This document shows positions 21,245 through 33,237 of a DNA stretch of 64,000 bases, in pieces. This stretch comes from Dendrolimus kikuchii. Lineage: Eukaryota > Arthropoda > Insecta > Lepidoptera > Lasiocampidae. Where the stretch lies: NCBI GenBank assembly GCA_019925095.2, contig CM034411.1, positions 5,247,501 through 5,311,500 of the forward strand. Reading direction: 5' to 3'. Numbering within the stretch: the stretch's first letter is position 1; each line of letters opens with the position of its first letter. The notes under the pieces were generated by a model. That model ran no database searches. It was not told where the DNA came from and worked only from the letters and a program-made list of their open reading frames with translations. The position numbers and the translations under genes are program-made.

Positions 21245-22440
21245 ACTAATTTGGCGATGCAGGTGAAGCAGAAAAAAGATAGGACTGTACAATTTAAATA
21301 TACATACTTACACTAATTTATAAATTTAATACATATATAAAAAATATAATAGTAATATATATATAAGTATATACAAAATAATTTAAATAAATATATTTGT
21401 TAACATTATATTATATGTGACAAGCATTTTATATATTACAATAGATACATAAGTAAATGTTTAATATATTAGACATACTTATTTAGAGACAGATAGTACT
21501 TTCTAAGTGAGTAATAATACATAGTGAGTAGTAATTTTATAATTGTTTTGTGAATATATTCCTTTATTATGGTGGGTCTTCATCTGCGATAATGTTACAG
21601 ATAAAGGCCGTTTCACGCAGATGGGTAGGTATAATGCTTTATTTGAGATGCGACATTTTTAATGCTAACGCAGCTAGCATGAATGATATTTTCTGATAGA
21701 TACGTCCTGCAGAAGCGTGCTATGCGCTCAATTTACAACATGTGAGCACGGATTCCTTGCAAGATAAGTTTAAAGATATAAATATTTTAACTGTGGCTTC
21801 ACAGTATATAATTTAAAATGTACTATATGTTAGAAAAAATATCTCGAATTTTCCCAAACTATGTGATGTACATTGTAAAAAATAGATTTGAAACTCCCAC
21901 ATTGGGCACCATAGAGTTTACAATAGTTTCGAGAGGCAAAGTGTAATGCTCTTCAACAAAATCCCAGAAAATGTTCAACAGCTTTCAATAAACAAATTTA
22001 AAAAAATAGTAAAGCAACGCTTGTGTGAGAAGGTTTATTATACAACGAAAGATGTTTTAGATGACCGCACCGAATGGATATAATGCGATCGCCACCAAGC
22101 TTTTTCCAGTAATCAGTCATATAAATCACTTTGTTAAACCTTGTATTAGTATAAACTACATTTTAAAAAAAGAAGAATAATCATTATATTAATACGTGAA
22201 GCAAATACTTTGTACCCCTTTTTACGAAAATTGCACACCCTTATAGTTTATATAGAGAAGGAATGCAGAATGCTAATTTTTTTTTTAAATTATGCACAAA
22301 AAATACATTAAATCAATAAAAAAAAAACATTACACACACTACCATGTATTTGACACACACGCGTATATATACTCTTTTGTTTATTGTCAAAGTCAAATTA
22401 ACAGTCTAGACTTGGCGAAATCTATGATTATAGAAGTATA
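21245..22440. other. No recognised feature
   Basis: AT-rich; frames are short. The stretch 21900-22080 (CTCTTCAACAAAATCCC, GAAAATGTTCAACAG) has a faintly protein-like look but is too broken to assign. Confidence 0.45.
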
Positions 22441-22489
22441 GTATTTGACAACAGAACCTTAATAATATTTAAACTTATAATCTATATTA

Positions 22490-22665
22490 ATTATGGTTGA
22501 ATTTCGACCACTGGGCGACTACTAGTTCTATTTAAGAGCCATACTAACTAATAAGAAGTAACGAAAAATTATTTTACGCAACTTGTCATCCCAAAAATCG
22601 AACCCGAGACCTCTGCATTCGCCTACAAAGACTTAGCCCACTCGACCACAGACAAGCAAAATACA
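22490..22665 (-). mobile_element. tRNA-derived SINE, family 3
   Basis: On the minus strand GTGGTCGAGTGGGCTAAG (A-box-like) is followed 35 bases later by GGGTTCGATTTTTGG (B-box-like), then a body ending in a GGTCGAAATTCAACCATAATT region. The tail word TTGAATTTCGACCACTGGGC is also at 44.22 kb. The tRNA fold is not preserved well enough for a gene. Confidence 0.6.
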
Positions 22666-23774
22666 CACAAAAGAAAAGAAACACAGCACTTATTTTAAAT
22701 GTATAAAGTCTATAATGTTTTTACAAAATAAATGTTGGCCATTAAAAAGTAAATTGGCTTTGAAAAGTTTCCGATGAGCGTAACTCCCGTCTCCATGACA
22801 ACTTGAAAAATAACACCGAGTACGCTCCTTACTTTACTCTATTTACATCCAAGTGTAGACAGAGATGTAAGTCGCATTTATGGTCTTACTTACTTCCATA
22901 AACATGTAATGACTGTATCATATCGCTCCCAATAAGACTTATTTACCAATTTTATTGTACAATAAATTATGTTCTATTCTATTATATTCTATAAGACTTT
23001 TTTATGATGTGGTGTAAAATTTCTTGAAATGCTTGCTAGGTTTTCAATTCACGCAATTGAACTAGTTACGCTCTTAACTTAACGGTATTAACATTCAATA
23101 CATATTTTTTATTTCATTCAATTACAATGTCATAACAGTCTTACAACTAAAGCGACAATGTAAGGACCTTATCCTTAGCCTATTGTATTAGTTATACACT
23201 TCAATGTACTTTCTTTGAATTTCCCTAAGAGACACGTGAGTATATTTAAATCTGCGTTCACTTCACAGAGAGATATCCCCGGTTAGAGGTGCTTGTAATT
23301 GAAAAATAATGACAGCTCAGCTAACTATCAATATTTCCTTATAAATCTTTTTGCTTTTCGCTAATTAAAGTTTCACTATTCTTCTAACAACATCACATTA
23401 ATCGAGATTAATAAGTAAAACAAATTTGGCATAATGAACATTAAAAATACGACTTAGACCGATATTAAACATCATGGCAGGTAGGTTTATGTGTGTATAT
23501 GTTTTTACGTAACTTTTCTTTTTGATACCATTTTTGTCACTTGTAATTATAGGAGGTATACACGCACTCATGACGTCACGCGGCGAGCGCCATATTAATA
23601 AAAACAAATTTAATATAAGCGATTTTTTTTTACTTTTTGTTTACAAAAAATTATTTAAAACCATATTTATGAATTACTACGTAAAAACTAAAGGAGGAGG
23701 AGTATTTATATAGTATTTTAAAAAAGTAAGTAGTTCGTACTATATGTTATGTATGCCACCATCGCCATTATCAT

Positions 23775-23850
23775 CTCAATTCATTCCTGGGCTTGTTTGG
23801 AAGAGATCGCTTTTTAGCGATAAGATCGCACTTTGTACATAATTAATTAG
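23775..23850 (+). repeat. Repeat R copy 4
   Basis: GGCTTGTTTGGAAGAGATCG and TTTTTAGCGATAAGATCGCA match R copies; the preceding CTCAATTCATTCCTGG is shared with 37.84 kb. Confidence 0.55.
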
Positions 23851-23861
23851 ATATAACTAGC

Positions 23862-24110
23862 TGATGCCCGCGACTTCGTCCGCGTGGGATATATTATTCC
23901 TTCAAAGCTGTTTAAGTAATTAAAGATTTTTTAACTATCCCACGGGAACTCTTTAATTTTTCGGGATCAAAAGTATCCTATATGTTGACCAGGGACATAA
24001 ACTACCACCATACAAAATTTCATTTAAATCGGTCCAGTCGTTACGGAGATTAACCCGTACAAACACACAGACAGAGAAACAAAAAATTGAAAAAATCTAA
24101 ATTAGTTCTG
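23862..24110 (+). mobile_element. Repeat H (CTAGCTGATGCCCGCGACTT start)
   Basis: Begins ACTAGCTGATGCCCGCGACT and ends in ACAAACACACAGACAGAG plus an A-rich stretch. The CTAGC...GCCCGCG start and ATCGGTCCAGTCGTTACGGA middle are typical of very abundant SINE-like repeats of moths and butterflies (recognised from general knowledge). A related start lies at 41.81 kb. Confidence 0.6.
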
Positions 24111-24589
24111 TTTCAATTTTTACATCCCCCGACTCAGTGTTTAGCATTTTTTTTCATTGTACAGAAATTCGACCTCTACAGATTTATTATATTAAATTCA
24201 TTTTTGTACGTATAACAAAGTGTTATCTATCTATCTATTTACTGACTACGGTTAGTCACCGAAGGAGGGAAAATGGATCACATGGTATGGGTACATTCCC
24301 TAAGGATCCCGTTTTTACCAAAATGGCTATAGAACCCCAAAAAATTTAGGGGGTGGCGTCGCGACCCCTCGTTCAAGTACCTTTTTTGACGCCCACTATA
24401 AAGCCCTTTTTTCGTGGGGTGTTTTTAGCAATTTAAATTTTATCTCTCCGTAATGAGTGAGCTGAGACGGTGGATTTTAGACGATTTAAATCTAAATGTA
24501 CTAATGTAACCCGAGTTAAGTGGATCGTTTGTTTATCATTCAACTGACTATAAAACAAATCAAAAATTGCATTTAATTTTTATTGCTGG

Positions 24590-24665
24590 AGTACAGCTGA
24601 CAGGTTGACGGCCAACCTGGTGGAAAGTTGTTACCGTCAAAGACAACGCCTTGCTTTTAAGATAG
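24590..24665 (-). repeat. LINE-Y-type 3' end fragment
   Basis: Reverse words GGCGTTGTC...GACGGTAACAACTTTCC, then GGTTGGCCGTCAACC, correspond to the common tail. Short and diverged. Confidence 0.4.
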
Positions 24666-24830
24666 GATAGAGGGGATGCTATGGCAGGTATGGGTTAAAA
24701 AGATCAAACAGCCGGCTTTAAGAGCTGTAATCAAATTCAAAAGTTTGCCCAGTGGATACCTACATAACTATTAACCAGACGTAAATCACGAGAATACGTA
24801 CATTTACGCACACAAGTTTAAAAATAGTGC

Positions 24831-25086
24831 TTAACTTCATTTGACGCTCTTGTTTCCTCCGTCTATACTTTTATTACGTCTAGGGTATATCTACCTATTT
24901 CAAATTTTATTCTTAAATAAGAAAGACCAATTTTATTTAGGACAAAAACAATATAATACTTTATATTGTTTTTGTCCTAAATAAAATATGTCTTTCTTAA
25001 CTTCATTTCACACTTTTGTTCGCTCCGTCTATACTTTTATTACGTCTGAGGATATATCTACCTATTTCAAATATTCTCAAATAAGG
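24831..25086. repeat. 38-bp-arm hairpin between two ~90-bp direct repeats
   Basis: Arms 24918-24955 and 24962-24999 are inverted copies with two mismatches and a 6-base loop (ATACTT); the arm core is TTTTATTTAGGACAAAAACA. On either side lie direct repeats 24831-24920 and 24997-25086 (shared CCGTCTATACTTTTATTACG, ATATCTACCTATTTCAAAT). No other copy is in the window and no frame crosses it. It could be a tandem duplication with a hairpin formed at the junction, or an undescribed small element. Confidence 0.85.
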
Positions 25087-25489
25087 CTATAAAGATAGAG
25101 TAATGAAACAGATTAAATAGTAGATTGTTACTTTTTTATTATTTCACCCGAGGTTAACACTCTGCTTTTCATTTCGAATATGAGAAAAGTAATTAAAAAT
25201 TGATTAGTAAAACTAACAACTACTCCTCTAATGAAATCGTTAAATCCATATCTAAATTTGAGAAACTCATTTAATTTAATACGTCACATATGATGATATG
25301 AAACGTCAAGTAAACTTCTTTTTCTGTGACGTACTACCCAGTAATTTTTTGTCAAATTAAGTAAGAAATGTAATGAAAAGTACATAATTTATAAGCATAA
25401 ATCCATGTTAAATAATAGAATTTAACAGTGATTGTAAAAAAAGTTGAGACCAATCGCATGTATAATCTATGGCTCACCTAGTTTTTAAA

Positions 25490-25735
25490 TTTGTTGGGAG
25501 TTTTGTCGAGAGCTGAAAAGAGACGTTCTGCTGCGCAGTTTTACATTCTAAAAATGTGTAAAATTACTCTAAAATGAACAGTAGTTGTAGGACATTGATA
25601 GTTCTTGAGTAGTAATTATGTGTTTTTGTAAGAAATGTGAACTGTATAGTCAAATGTGACCTTTCGAGTCGTCACAAGAACTCATTTAATAGCGTCAGTT
25701 GATAACCTACAGTTCAGCTGAGCTATATATACATA
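25490..25735 (+). repeat. Repeat Q, third unit
   Basis: Matches units at 18.84-19.49 kb (GCAGTTTTACATTCTAAAAA, AGTAGTAATTATGTGTTTTT, CACAAGAACTC). Ends in ATATATACATA. Confidence 0.75.
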
Positions 25736-25847
25736 GGCTTATGAAAATAAAGAAACTATATTGTAATCTAAGATCTGGCTTAAAGGCCTAGCTGCCATGC
25801 CATAAACCTAAATAAATAATAAAATTAATTTTTTTTTCCCAGCGAGG

Positions 25848-26150
25848 AAAAATACCTACTGTTTTCATCCTTCTAATCAGGTAACTTCAAGCGTACTTTC
25901 CGAGAAATTAAAAAGACATTTATTCAATAATATTACATTTCTTGTATTTTCCTATTGGGAAGACCCCCTAATAGATAATTTGGATATAAACAAAATAAAT
26001 GAAGATGTTAATAGGCTTTCATTAACATCAATTCAGAACGACGCAAAGCAATCGTTAGATGATAACTTTGTTTTCTTCCAATTGAACTCATTAAGGTTTA
26101 CTAAAATATGTTTACATTTTGTCAGTTATTACCTACACCAAATCATATCT
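25848..26150 (+). CDS. Candidate coding exon, function unknown
   Basis: An acceptor-like TTTTTTTTTCCCAG is followed by an open frame of about 100 codons to TAG at 26148-26150, including SVLSEKLKRHLFNNITFLVF, SYWEDPLIDNLDINKINEDV and NRLSLTSIQNDAKQSLDDNF. The composition is protein-like and no repeat overlaps it. A run this long is still expected a few times by chance in 64 kb of AT-rich DNA, and the sequence before the acceptor looks like the 3' end of a LINE (AAACCTAAATAAATAATAAA). Not recognised; low confidence. Confidence 0.28.
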
Positions 26151-26344
26151 TAGGGTTCAGTAGTAATTTTGGTACAAACGAAATCTCCATTCAATCGTCA
26201 CGTCCATGTCTATCCATCTATAGGTATGTTTCACCGAAAATTAGTTCAATCAAGATGATTATGTTTCTCCGTGTGATGGGTAAACGGACAGACAAAGATA
26301 ACAATACTTGTATCATATAATGTACTAATGATATCTTCAATGCA

Positions 26345-26840
26345 ATTCTAAAATTGCCGTGTCTGTACATTGAAGCTATGTAAAAAAAACAACTGAAATA
26401 GACTATATAAACGACCGAGAATACGATGCAGTTTTTTTAGATTTCTTGTCTGTTTGTCCGTTTGTTCGGAATTCGGAGGCCGATTTCGATGGACAAAAAA
26501 TTCTTAGGCTTAAAATCTGCGCTACTTTTTATCCGGGGAATCTCGCGGGAAATTTTCTGGGAATGATTTAAAATGGCTAGATAAAATAAAAACTAATTCC
26601 AATGTGCCTTTTTATTGATCGATAGAAAATTGTATATAATAAAATGTGTGTGTGTGATATTTTTTATCCCAGGAGTCTCGCGAGAATTTTCACAGGAGCG
26701 GTTTGTAGTTGTCCGGGTGCATAAAAATTAGCTTATTCTGAAACAATTTTCATTAAAACGATAGGTGCGGTACTCTGTCTCGGGAATCCCTAGGGAATTG
26801 CAACTCAAGCGTGGACGTAGTCACGGACATATGCTAGTAT
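26345..26840 (+). repeat. Repeat J copy 2
   Basis: Starts at the same TGCCGTGTCTGTACATTGAAG as copy 1 (13577) and ends ATGCTAGTATC. It has a longer 5' part including GACTATATAAACGACCGAG. Confidence 0.7.
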
Positions 26841-26844
26841 CTTA

Positions 26845-28380
26845 TAAGAATATAAAAATCAATGCTTGTTTCTTAGTCTGGTTAAAACCCAAAAACGAAT
26901 AGAGCGATTTGAATATTTTTTTGTGCATGTTTGAGTGGTGATTCACGTGACGTGATTCACAATGGGGATTGTTAAAAAAAAAATACCCTCTGATTTTATA
27001 TTTTTATTATGTAAAATAGGGTATTTTAAGATACTTATTTCAATATTTTTGTGTTTTAAGAGTTAGTTTTTTTTTAATTCGATTTTTAAACAAATTATCC
27101 GATGACGTCATTGGGGACAACTTTACATTAATTCCTTTGCCTATAAAAAGAAAATAATCATATTAATCTGTGCTACTATTTAAATGTTACTGTCATTATT
27201 CATTATGACACATCGTGATCATTTTAGTGTGGCCAGCTTAGCAATTTTATCGGTAGATTTATTTTATATATTTTGGTGTTCAACATTTATTATTTTCTAA
27301 AGTTACCGTTAAGTTATTTAAAGTGACCTTTAGTGAAAAATCAATATAATATAACTTAAACTGAATAATGTACAGTTAGACTGAATACCATTAATTGATA
27401 ATCAGGCATAAATTACCTACTAGACACCATTGCGATGTCATTACTTTTCTTAATTTGTAATAAAGTATTCTTTCGGCGAATACAACAGATAAAGCTCTTT
27501 CGACCACTAAAATACTTTGATTTGGTATCACATTTGGGTTATCATTTTTAATGTCTGATACCTAGACATAGTCTCATTATCCAATGATGTGGTCAATCCA
27601 GTTAAAATAAAAAGGTTGTATTGTCAGTTTCAATTGAGGGGGGGGGGGGAGTATTATTAGTCAGACCTTTAAAAAAAATATCAGTCGTTAGGACTGCACT
27701 TCAGAGATAAAAACTTGGTATCTGAGCGTGACGGTCGTGCGAATTTTACAACCTGTGTAGTATATTACTATTCCTGTCTGTAAATTTAATCCATATAAGA
27801 AATCAGTAATGTTAATTACTAGTTAATATATGATTGATGTAAGTATACTTTGTGTTGAAGTCAAAATTCATCTAAAATGTGCACCTATTTATAGAAAAAT
27901 AGCTACATGTCTCACTCATTCATTAGAAACTGATTAAAATAATATTAATTACTTATTTGATAATTTGGTACAATCAATAAATCAGCAACCTATATTACTT
28001 TCTTAATAATCTATAATACAAGTAAAGTACCTCATATAAATACATACAAATAAAGGAACAGACATTGCACCACTGCCCTGGCGGTTAGATAGTGTGTTTG
28101 ATTGCTAATGTATGTTATGGATCTGATCTTATACAACAAATTACCGGAAAATATGAAACTCTCCAGTAGTTTTAAATATATTCACTTGCCGGCTTAAAAG
28201 TGATTAATTAAGCACATCTATGGCTTAAAGGATTTCATGGAATATGAAGATTTGTGACAAATACCTTAATGATTGTAAATCTCTTAATAATATGATTTTG
28301 ATGTGTAACATAGTTACTAATATGAAAATTTATGAGTTAAATAAGGACTATGCGAGTAATTAAATAGACACTTTATATCT
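26845..28380. other. No recognised feature
   Basis: AT-rich, with a G10 run near 27640. No coding or repeat signal that I could place. Confidence 0.5.
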
Positions 28381-28391
28381 TTTTTTTCAGG

Positions 28392-28515
28392 TTCAGAAAA
28401 AAATAGCAACAACTTTCCTGCATAAGCAAGGGTTATGCTTGATCATAGAATTTTATGACTTATCCACTGCAGTTTACATGAAAACTTTATGTATAGAAAA
28501 AACCAAATGCTAGCC
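28392..28515 (+). CDS. Weak candidate exon
   Basis: TATCTTTTTTTTCAG is a good acceptor; the open frame after it reads VQKKIATTFLHKQGLCLIIE then FYDLSTAVYMKTLCIEKTKC and stops after 40 codons. AATAAA-type words follow at about 28600. Nothing else supports it. Confidence 0.15.
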
Positions 28516-28924
28516 TGCAGAAAAAAGAAAAAGATAAAACTGAACATTTCTGAAAAGATTATATAATATTTCCTAAATTATTATTAATAAGTGTTTAATT
28601 AAATAAACAAGTTTAACTGCTAAAAGTTATTTATTATTTCATCTTGCAAAATAATAAGTCAAAAGATATATTTTATTAATCAATTCATATAAATATATGG
28701 CACATACAAATTTATAACTCACAATAGTTTGCTTTCAGTATAGAAACCATCTTATTCTTATAACTCGTAATGTGAACTCTTAAGACATCAGGCAAAGTAA
28801 AGCTAAAATATCTTTGGAGGAATGTTAAATATTCATATATTGTTTACATGAATTATAACTAATAACATCTAGATTTATGTATATATAAAAATAAGTTATT
28901 TAAAATAGCCATCCTTGTTTTCAA

Positions 28925-29590
28925 TTAATTAAGCTTTAAAGATATAGGCCATTCTTCTATGGTGGTACTAATCTTTTCAATCAGTTTCCATTTATTGATT
29001 TGGGCTCGCTTGAGATAAATTCAGGTTCTGGTGAACTTTTTGTATGCCATTAGCTCCAATGCGGTTCATAAAGAATACTCCAAAGAATTCAAGTCAGAAT
29101 TCGACGAAGGCCAACCTATGCTCTGAACAAAGTCTGACAAATTGGCTTGCAACCAATGTTGGAATGAATTAGCTTCATGGGAGGGCACAGAGCCCTGTTG
29201 GAAAATCCACTGCTATCCAGCAAATAAAGTATCACTTAATGCTTAAATCATTGTTTCCAATATGTGATTTTGGACATCCTTCTAACTTCTGGCGCAAGGT
29301 GTATTGTTTTGCCAGTTAAATTTTCTTCCACCGTGATGATCTTCTCATCAGTAAACAGGTTATTTTTTGGATCGTATCTCTTGAAAAGATTTCGACATCG
29401 TTCCAATCGCCATTTACGAAGACGCTCGTTTATATAATGCACTTTTCTTTGAGTTTTAGTTAGAGACCATATGTAAGTATTCTCTTTACAGATATTTAAG
29501 AAACATTGGTCTGAAGAGATAATATATACATAATTTAATTCTGGAGCACGTCGAATAAAATGTTTGTTTACGTTGATGTTGTATGACATA
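28925..29590 (-). pseudogene. mariner-like transposase, decayed
   Basis: The reverse frame first reads ...RLRKWRLERCRNLFKRYDPK then NNLFTDEKIITVEENL, the first catalytic Asp region of mariner transposases. Further on a second part reads FQQGSVPSHEANSFQHWLQA then IGWPSSNSDLNSLEYSL-stop-TALE, matching the second and third catalytic blocks. In the second block the expected Asp after FQQ is Gly. A frameshift separates the two parts and there are stops. The N-terminal DNA-binding half is missing and no terminal repeats were found. Confidence 0.8.
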
Positions 29591-30059
29591 ACAATGACAT
29601 AAAAAGGAAAATGTCGGTCCTTTTGTATTTTGAAACTGAATGGCTACGGTATTCATATGCATTTCACCAGACGTAAATGACGTCATAGGATTTAGTAAGG
29701 TCAAATAAAGGTCAAACGAATTTCTTTCAAAATACAAGGGGATTGTACGTTTTTTGGAATTTTAACTAGACAGAAATGATTAGGAACACTATTTCTCGAA
29801 ATGGTTTTTCAAAAAGCTAAATTGAAAAAAAGTGAACAATCCCCTCACAATTAGACCTGGTAGGTAGTGGTGCAATCGGGTTCTAGATTTTTATTTTTTC
29901 AGGGGAGGACAATGTCCGCCACTAATGACCAACTATACACTTGCATCTATAGTTGGTCATGATGGTCGCTGGCAGTAGTTGTTAGCGTGATTTCTTGTAG
30001 TAGGAAGTCGAAAAAATTCGCCTTGAAGTTTCAGGGATTCAGTCTTCTAGTAGTAACAG

Positions 30060-30440
30060 TTGGATTATAAATATCATCTATACAACGGGGAGTGTTTAGA
30101 TGAGCTATTTGGTTTGGTGCCTACGTCGTCATTCTACCATCGCACCGCTCCCCAGCGAAAGGAAGTTCATCCACACTTCCTCGACACTTGGAAGTCAACC
30201 ACGGTGCGTAGCGCACCCTTCTTCATGCCATGGACAAACTGTGGAATGAATTCCATCCTGCTGTTTTCCCAGAGCGCTACATATGAGCTCATCAAAAAGG
30301 GCATAAACAGATATTTAATGTCTCAAGGTGGTAGGCAACGCGTCGGCTCCCTTGGTGTTACCGAAATCCAGGGGTGACGGTAACCACTTGAAAATTAAGT
30401 GGACCCGTTTGCCAGTTTTCTTACAACCAAACATAAAAAA
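30060..30440 (+). pseudogene. LINE-Y-related C-terminus and 3' end
   Basis: Open frame of 105 codons: YHLYNGECLDELFGLVPTSS, FYHRTAPQRKEVHPHFLDTW, STTVRSAPFFMPWTN, GRQRVGSLGVTEIQG, stop at 30375. Same layout as the 7.26 kb copy but a different subfamily. The expected W-N-E-L-P region is altered. The 3' end (GGGTGACGGTAACCACTT...AAGTGGACCCG) is a variant of the SINE A/LINE-Y tail, then an A-rich run. Confidence 0.8.
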
Positions 30441-30909
30441 AACAAAAAAACTTGTAGAACATCGCAGAGCATACCTACTTACGACGTCATAAGAAGATAC
30501 AAATCAAATAGCGCATTAATTATTGTTTAAAAAGTAATTAAAATTATTTATGTCATAAAATAAGCTAGCTACTCCTCTCACTGAACAAAAAAATCCATCA
30601 GAAACTCTTTTCATCGTGGAGTTTTAGTTAAATCGAAGTGTTCAAAAGTTTGGGCTATTAAACAGGTTCGCACCTCGCTAGTGGCAGCAGTGGGCACCCG
30701 TGAAAAATTTCCCCCGTCGACTATGAACTCTCCATGCTGCCAATCTAATAGTAAAATGACTTATCTGCCATTTTGCTTTTTTTCTTTTTTTTGGGAATTT
30801 GAAGCAGGATTAGCGCCCGCTGTAGATAAATGGGGCATCCATAATTTTTTTGTAAACACCATTTTGACTATATGTGTGAGACAAATAACGATATTTTATA
30901 TAATCAATT

Positions 30910-31600
30910 AATACCAAATTTCATAATATTGCTTTTGTCCTTCTCTAAAAATGTACACTGCACAGCGTATTTATAAAGTATATACCGGTTTATTTGAATA
31001 AATACGTATGAATTTTATAAAAAATATATAGTCTTTTTATACTGGTAATTTTAAAACAAGAATTAATTTTTCTAATAATGGTTTGCGTTTTCACATAGCC
31101 ACAACTCCGTTGGTCAATGTCACTCAAAAGCGTGGATTTACTAGGCGTAGGTTTTTCCAAGTAAATTGAATAAAAAAGAAATATACCAAACATAAATACT
31201 GATCTTTTAAATAAATGTATAATTAATCACACATCTACTACGAAATGAAGTTTTTAATGCCTAAAAACATTATTTCGACAGTCATCGTATGTCAATTTAC
31301 AAATACTTAGTGAGAAATTATTGAAAAATGTACATCAACATTGAATCGTATATTTATTGTATTTGATAATTAAGCCTTTTAAAAGACTTCGTTTTATATA
31401 TTTATCTTTCTTATTCTAAACTTCTAGATGGTAAAATGTAATTTATTAAATTCGTACATAGAATCAACACCAGTGATGGTAACCAGGAAATAAGATTTTC
31501 TTATTTAAAAAATCCTATAAGACAGGTAAATACTTTTAACTACAAGTCTTTAAAAATGCTAATAACAATTCTTATCTAAAACTTATTTGAAGGATCAAGT
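30910..31600. other. No recognised feature
   Basis: AT-rich, no structure noted. Confidence 0.5.
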
Positions 31601-31604
31601 GCGT

Positions 31605-31702
31605 TAATTATTTATGCGACCGAAAAGCTGGACTATATTTTGACAACGTGGTAACGCAACCAGCATTTTACAAACGTATCCGATTGACGGTGATTTGGGG
31701 TG
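31605..31702 (+). pseudogene. LINE-E 3' end, degenerate copy 5
   Basis: GACCGAAAAGCTGGACTATA, ACAACGTGGTAACGCAACCAG and GACGGTGATTTGGGG follow family E in order, with losses. No open frame. Confidence 0.5.
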
Positions 31703-31709
31703 TATTTAT

Positions 31710-32335
31710 TATTATTATTTTATTTTCTAATTAAGCTGTAGTATGTATTATTTATGAGTAATTTCTAAGGTTTAAAAAAGTCCCGTTATCGTATTTATTT
31801 AATAATTCAGATATCAAGAAAACTCTTTAAAAATTAATTAGTGTGAATTATAAGAAACGAAAAAATTTCAAAGCTCAGCTTACACCATTTTAGCTAATGG
31901 AAGGCATCACGGGTTGCTAAATTAAAAAGTTCAGACACTTTCGCTCGACGAACTCGCAACTATTCGACCGACGCCATTTTGGTTTTTAGTTAACTTTTTA
32001 ATTTTACAGTGTTTGTTGTTACAAAATAGTTTTTAACTTTCAACCTTGGTTGTAATTATTACAATGAATTTTGATGTTTTAGTGCAAGTTAAAAAATACA
32101 TTAATTTAGTTATTAGACGTTACGTAGTTCAGTTTTTTACAATGGATCTTCGTCATATATAATGCTATTGTGAACTTGACCAGTTTTTTGTTTATTCGTT
32201 TATAAATGATTCTTATGAGTTATAATAATTATTCTTATGATTTCTTGTTTCACAATATTTACCTAATGATATATTTTAATTACAAACTGTTTTAATTACA
32301 GTGTTTAAATTTTAAAATTATAATTTGAACATGTT
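31710..32335. other. No recognised feature
   Basis: AT-rich, without repeat or coding signal that could be placed. Confidence 0.5.
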
Positions 32336-32340
32336 CGATA

Positions 32341-32561
32341 GCCCCCCGTAGCTAGGTGATAGGGTATATGCCCGTCTAGAGTATGTCGTCATTAACAATC
32401 TTGAGTTGTGTTTGGGCATTAGTGGCCAGGTTCCAACATCCCTTGAGAGAGCGGCAGCACATTGGTAGCATCTTTGATGTTACAAATGTCCATAGGCGAT
32501 GGTAACCGCTTTCCATTAGGTGGGCTGTCTGCCTGTCTGCTGAACTCATACAATAAAAACA
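32341..32561 (+). mobile_element. SINE A copy 6, diverged, head missing
   Basis: CCCGTAGCTAGGTGATAGGG to CTGAACTCATACAATAAAAA. Older than most copies. Confidence 0.75.
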
Positions 32562-32635
32562 CTGCTTTTCCTTACGAGTTCATTTTGGTGCAACACATAT
32601 ACGATTTCTGCAATAAATTTAAATGTAGGTATCGA

Positions 32636-32838
32636 CAGCCTCAAAGAGGAGACTGAAACCTGACCACTGATAGTGAAACACAACTCATTGTTGTTATGAC
32701 AGCATACTCTAGACCAGACGCAGTAGAAAAACAGACGGGCAAATATCCTATCACACGGCTGTAGGTTGTATTCTCGCATATTACGACAGGTCTGTCAGGC
32801 GCAGGAATTAATACGTTCTCTCCGTTCTCTCACGGATA
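32636..32838 (-). mobile_element. SINE A copy 7, diverged, tail missing
   Basis: Reverse copy from AGACTGAAACCTGACCACTG to CTCTCACGGATA. It faces copy 6 (tail side to tail side), about 75 bases apart, so this is a second convergent A pair. A (CCAT)n run follows at about 32858. Confidence 0.75.
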
Positions 32839-33237
32839 TTATTTTATTAAATCCATCCATCCATCCATATCCAAACCAATAGTTTTGGATAGAATGGGAT
32901 GTTAAATGTAACATCGCATTCTCAATCCGTGCCACCACATCATTTGACCCACATCGTGCGATCACTTTGAAGGCGGAATTTCTCTTGTTTAATGAAATAA
33001 CGTTATTATTGCCGGTATTGTAAACTATGCGACATCCGCCGGAGGTACATCCTGTCGAACCGGAACACGGCTATTATGTCACTTCCAGGCGGGAGAGCGC
33101 TGCAAACTTCGAAATTAGGGTAATTTTTCACGTGTACCCCTCACGACGTCGATATAGGTTAGTTGGTATACATACTTCATGAAGCTCTCAATATTAGTTT
33201 CATTACGAGCCTTGGTTTTTTATATATAATTTATATA

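Noticed and set aside
29929..29962. Short dyad ACCAACTATA...TATAGTTGGT as an operator
   Set aside because: 10-base arms are common by chance in AT-rich DNA, and there is no gene to regulate.
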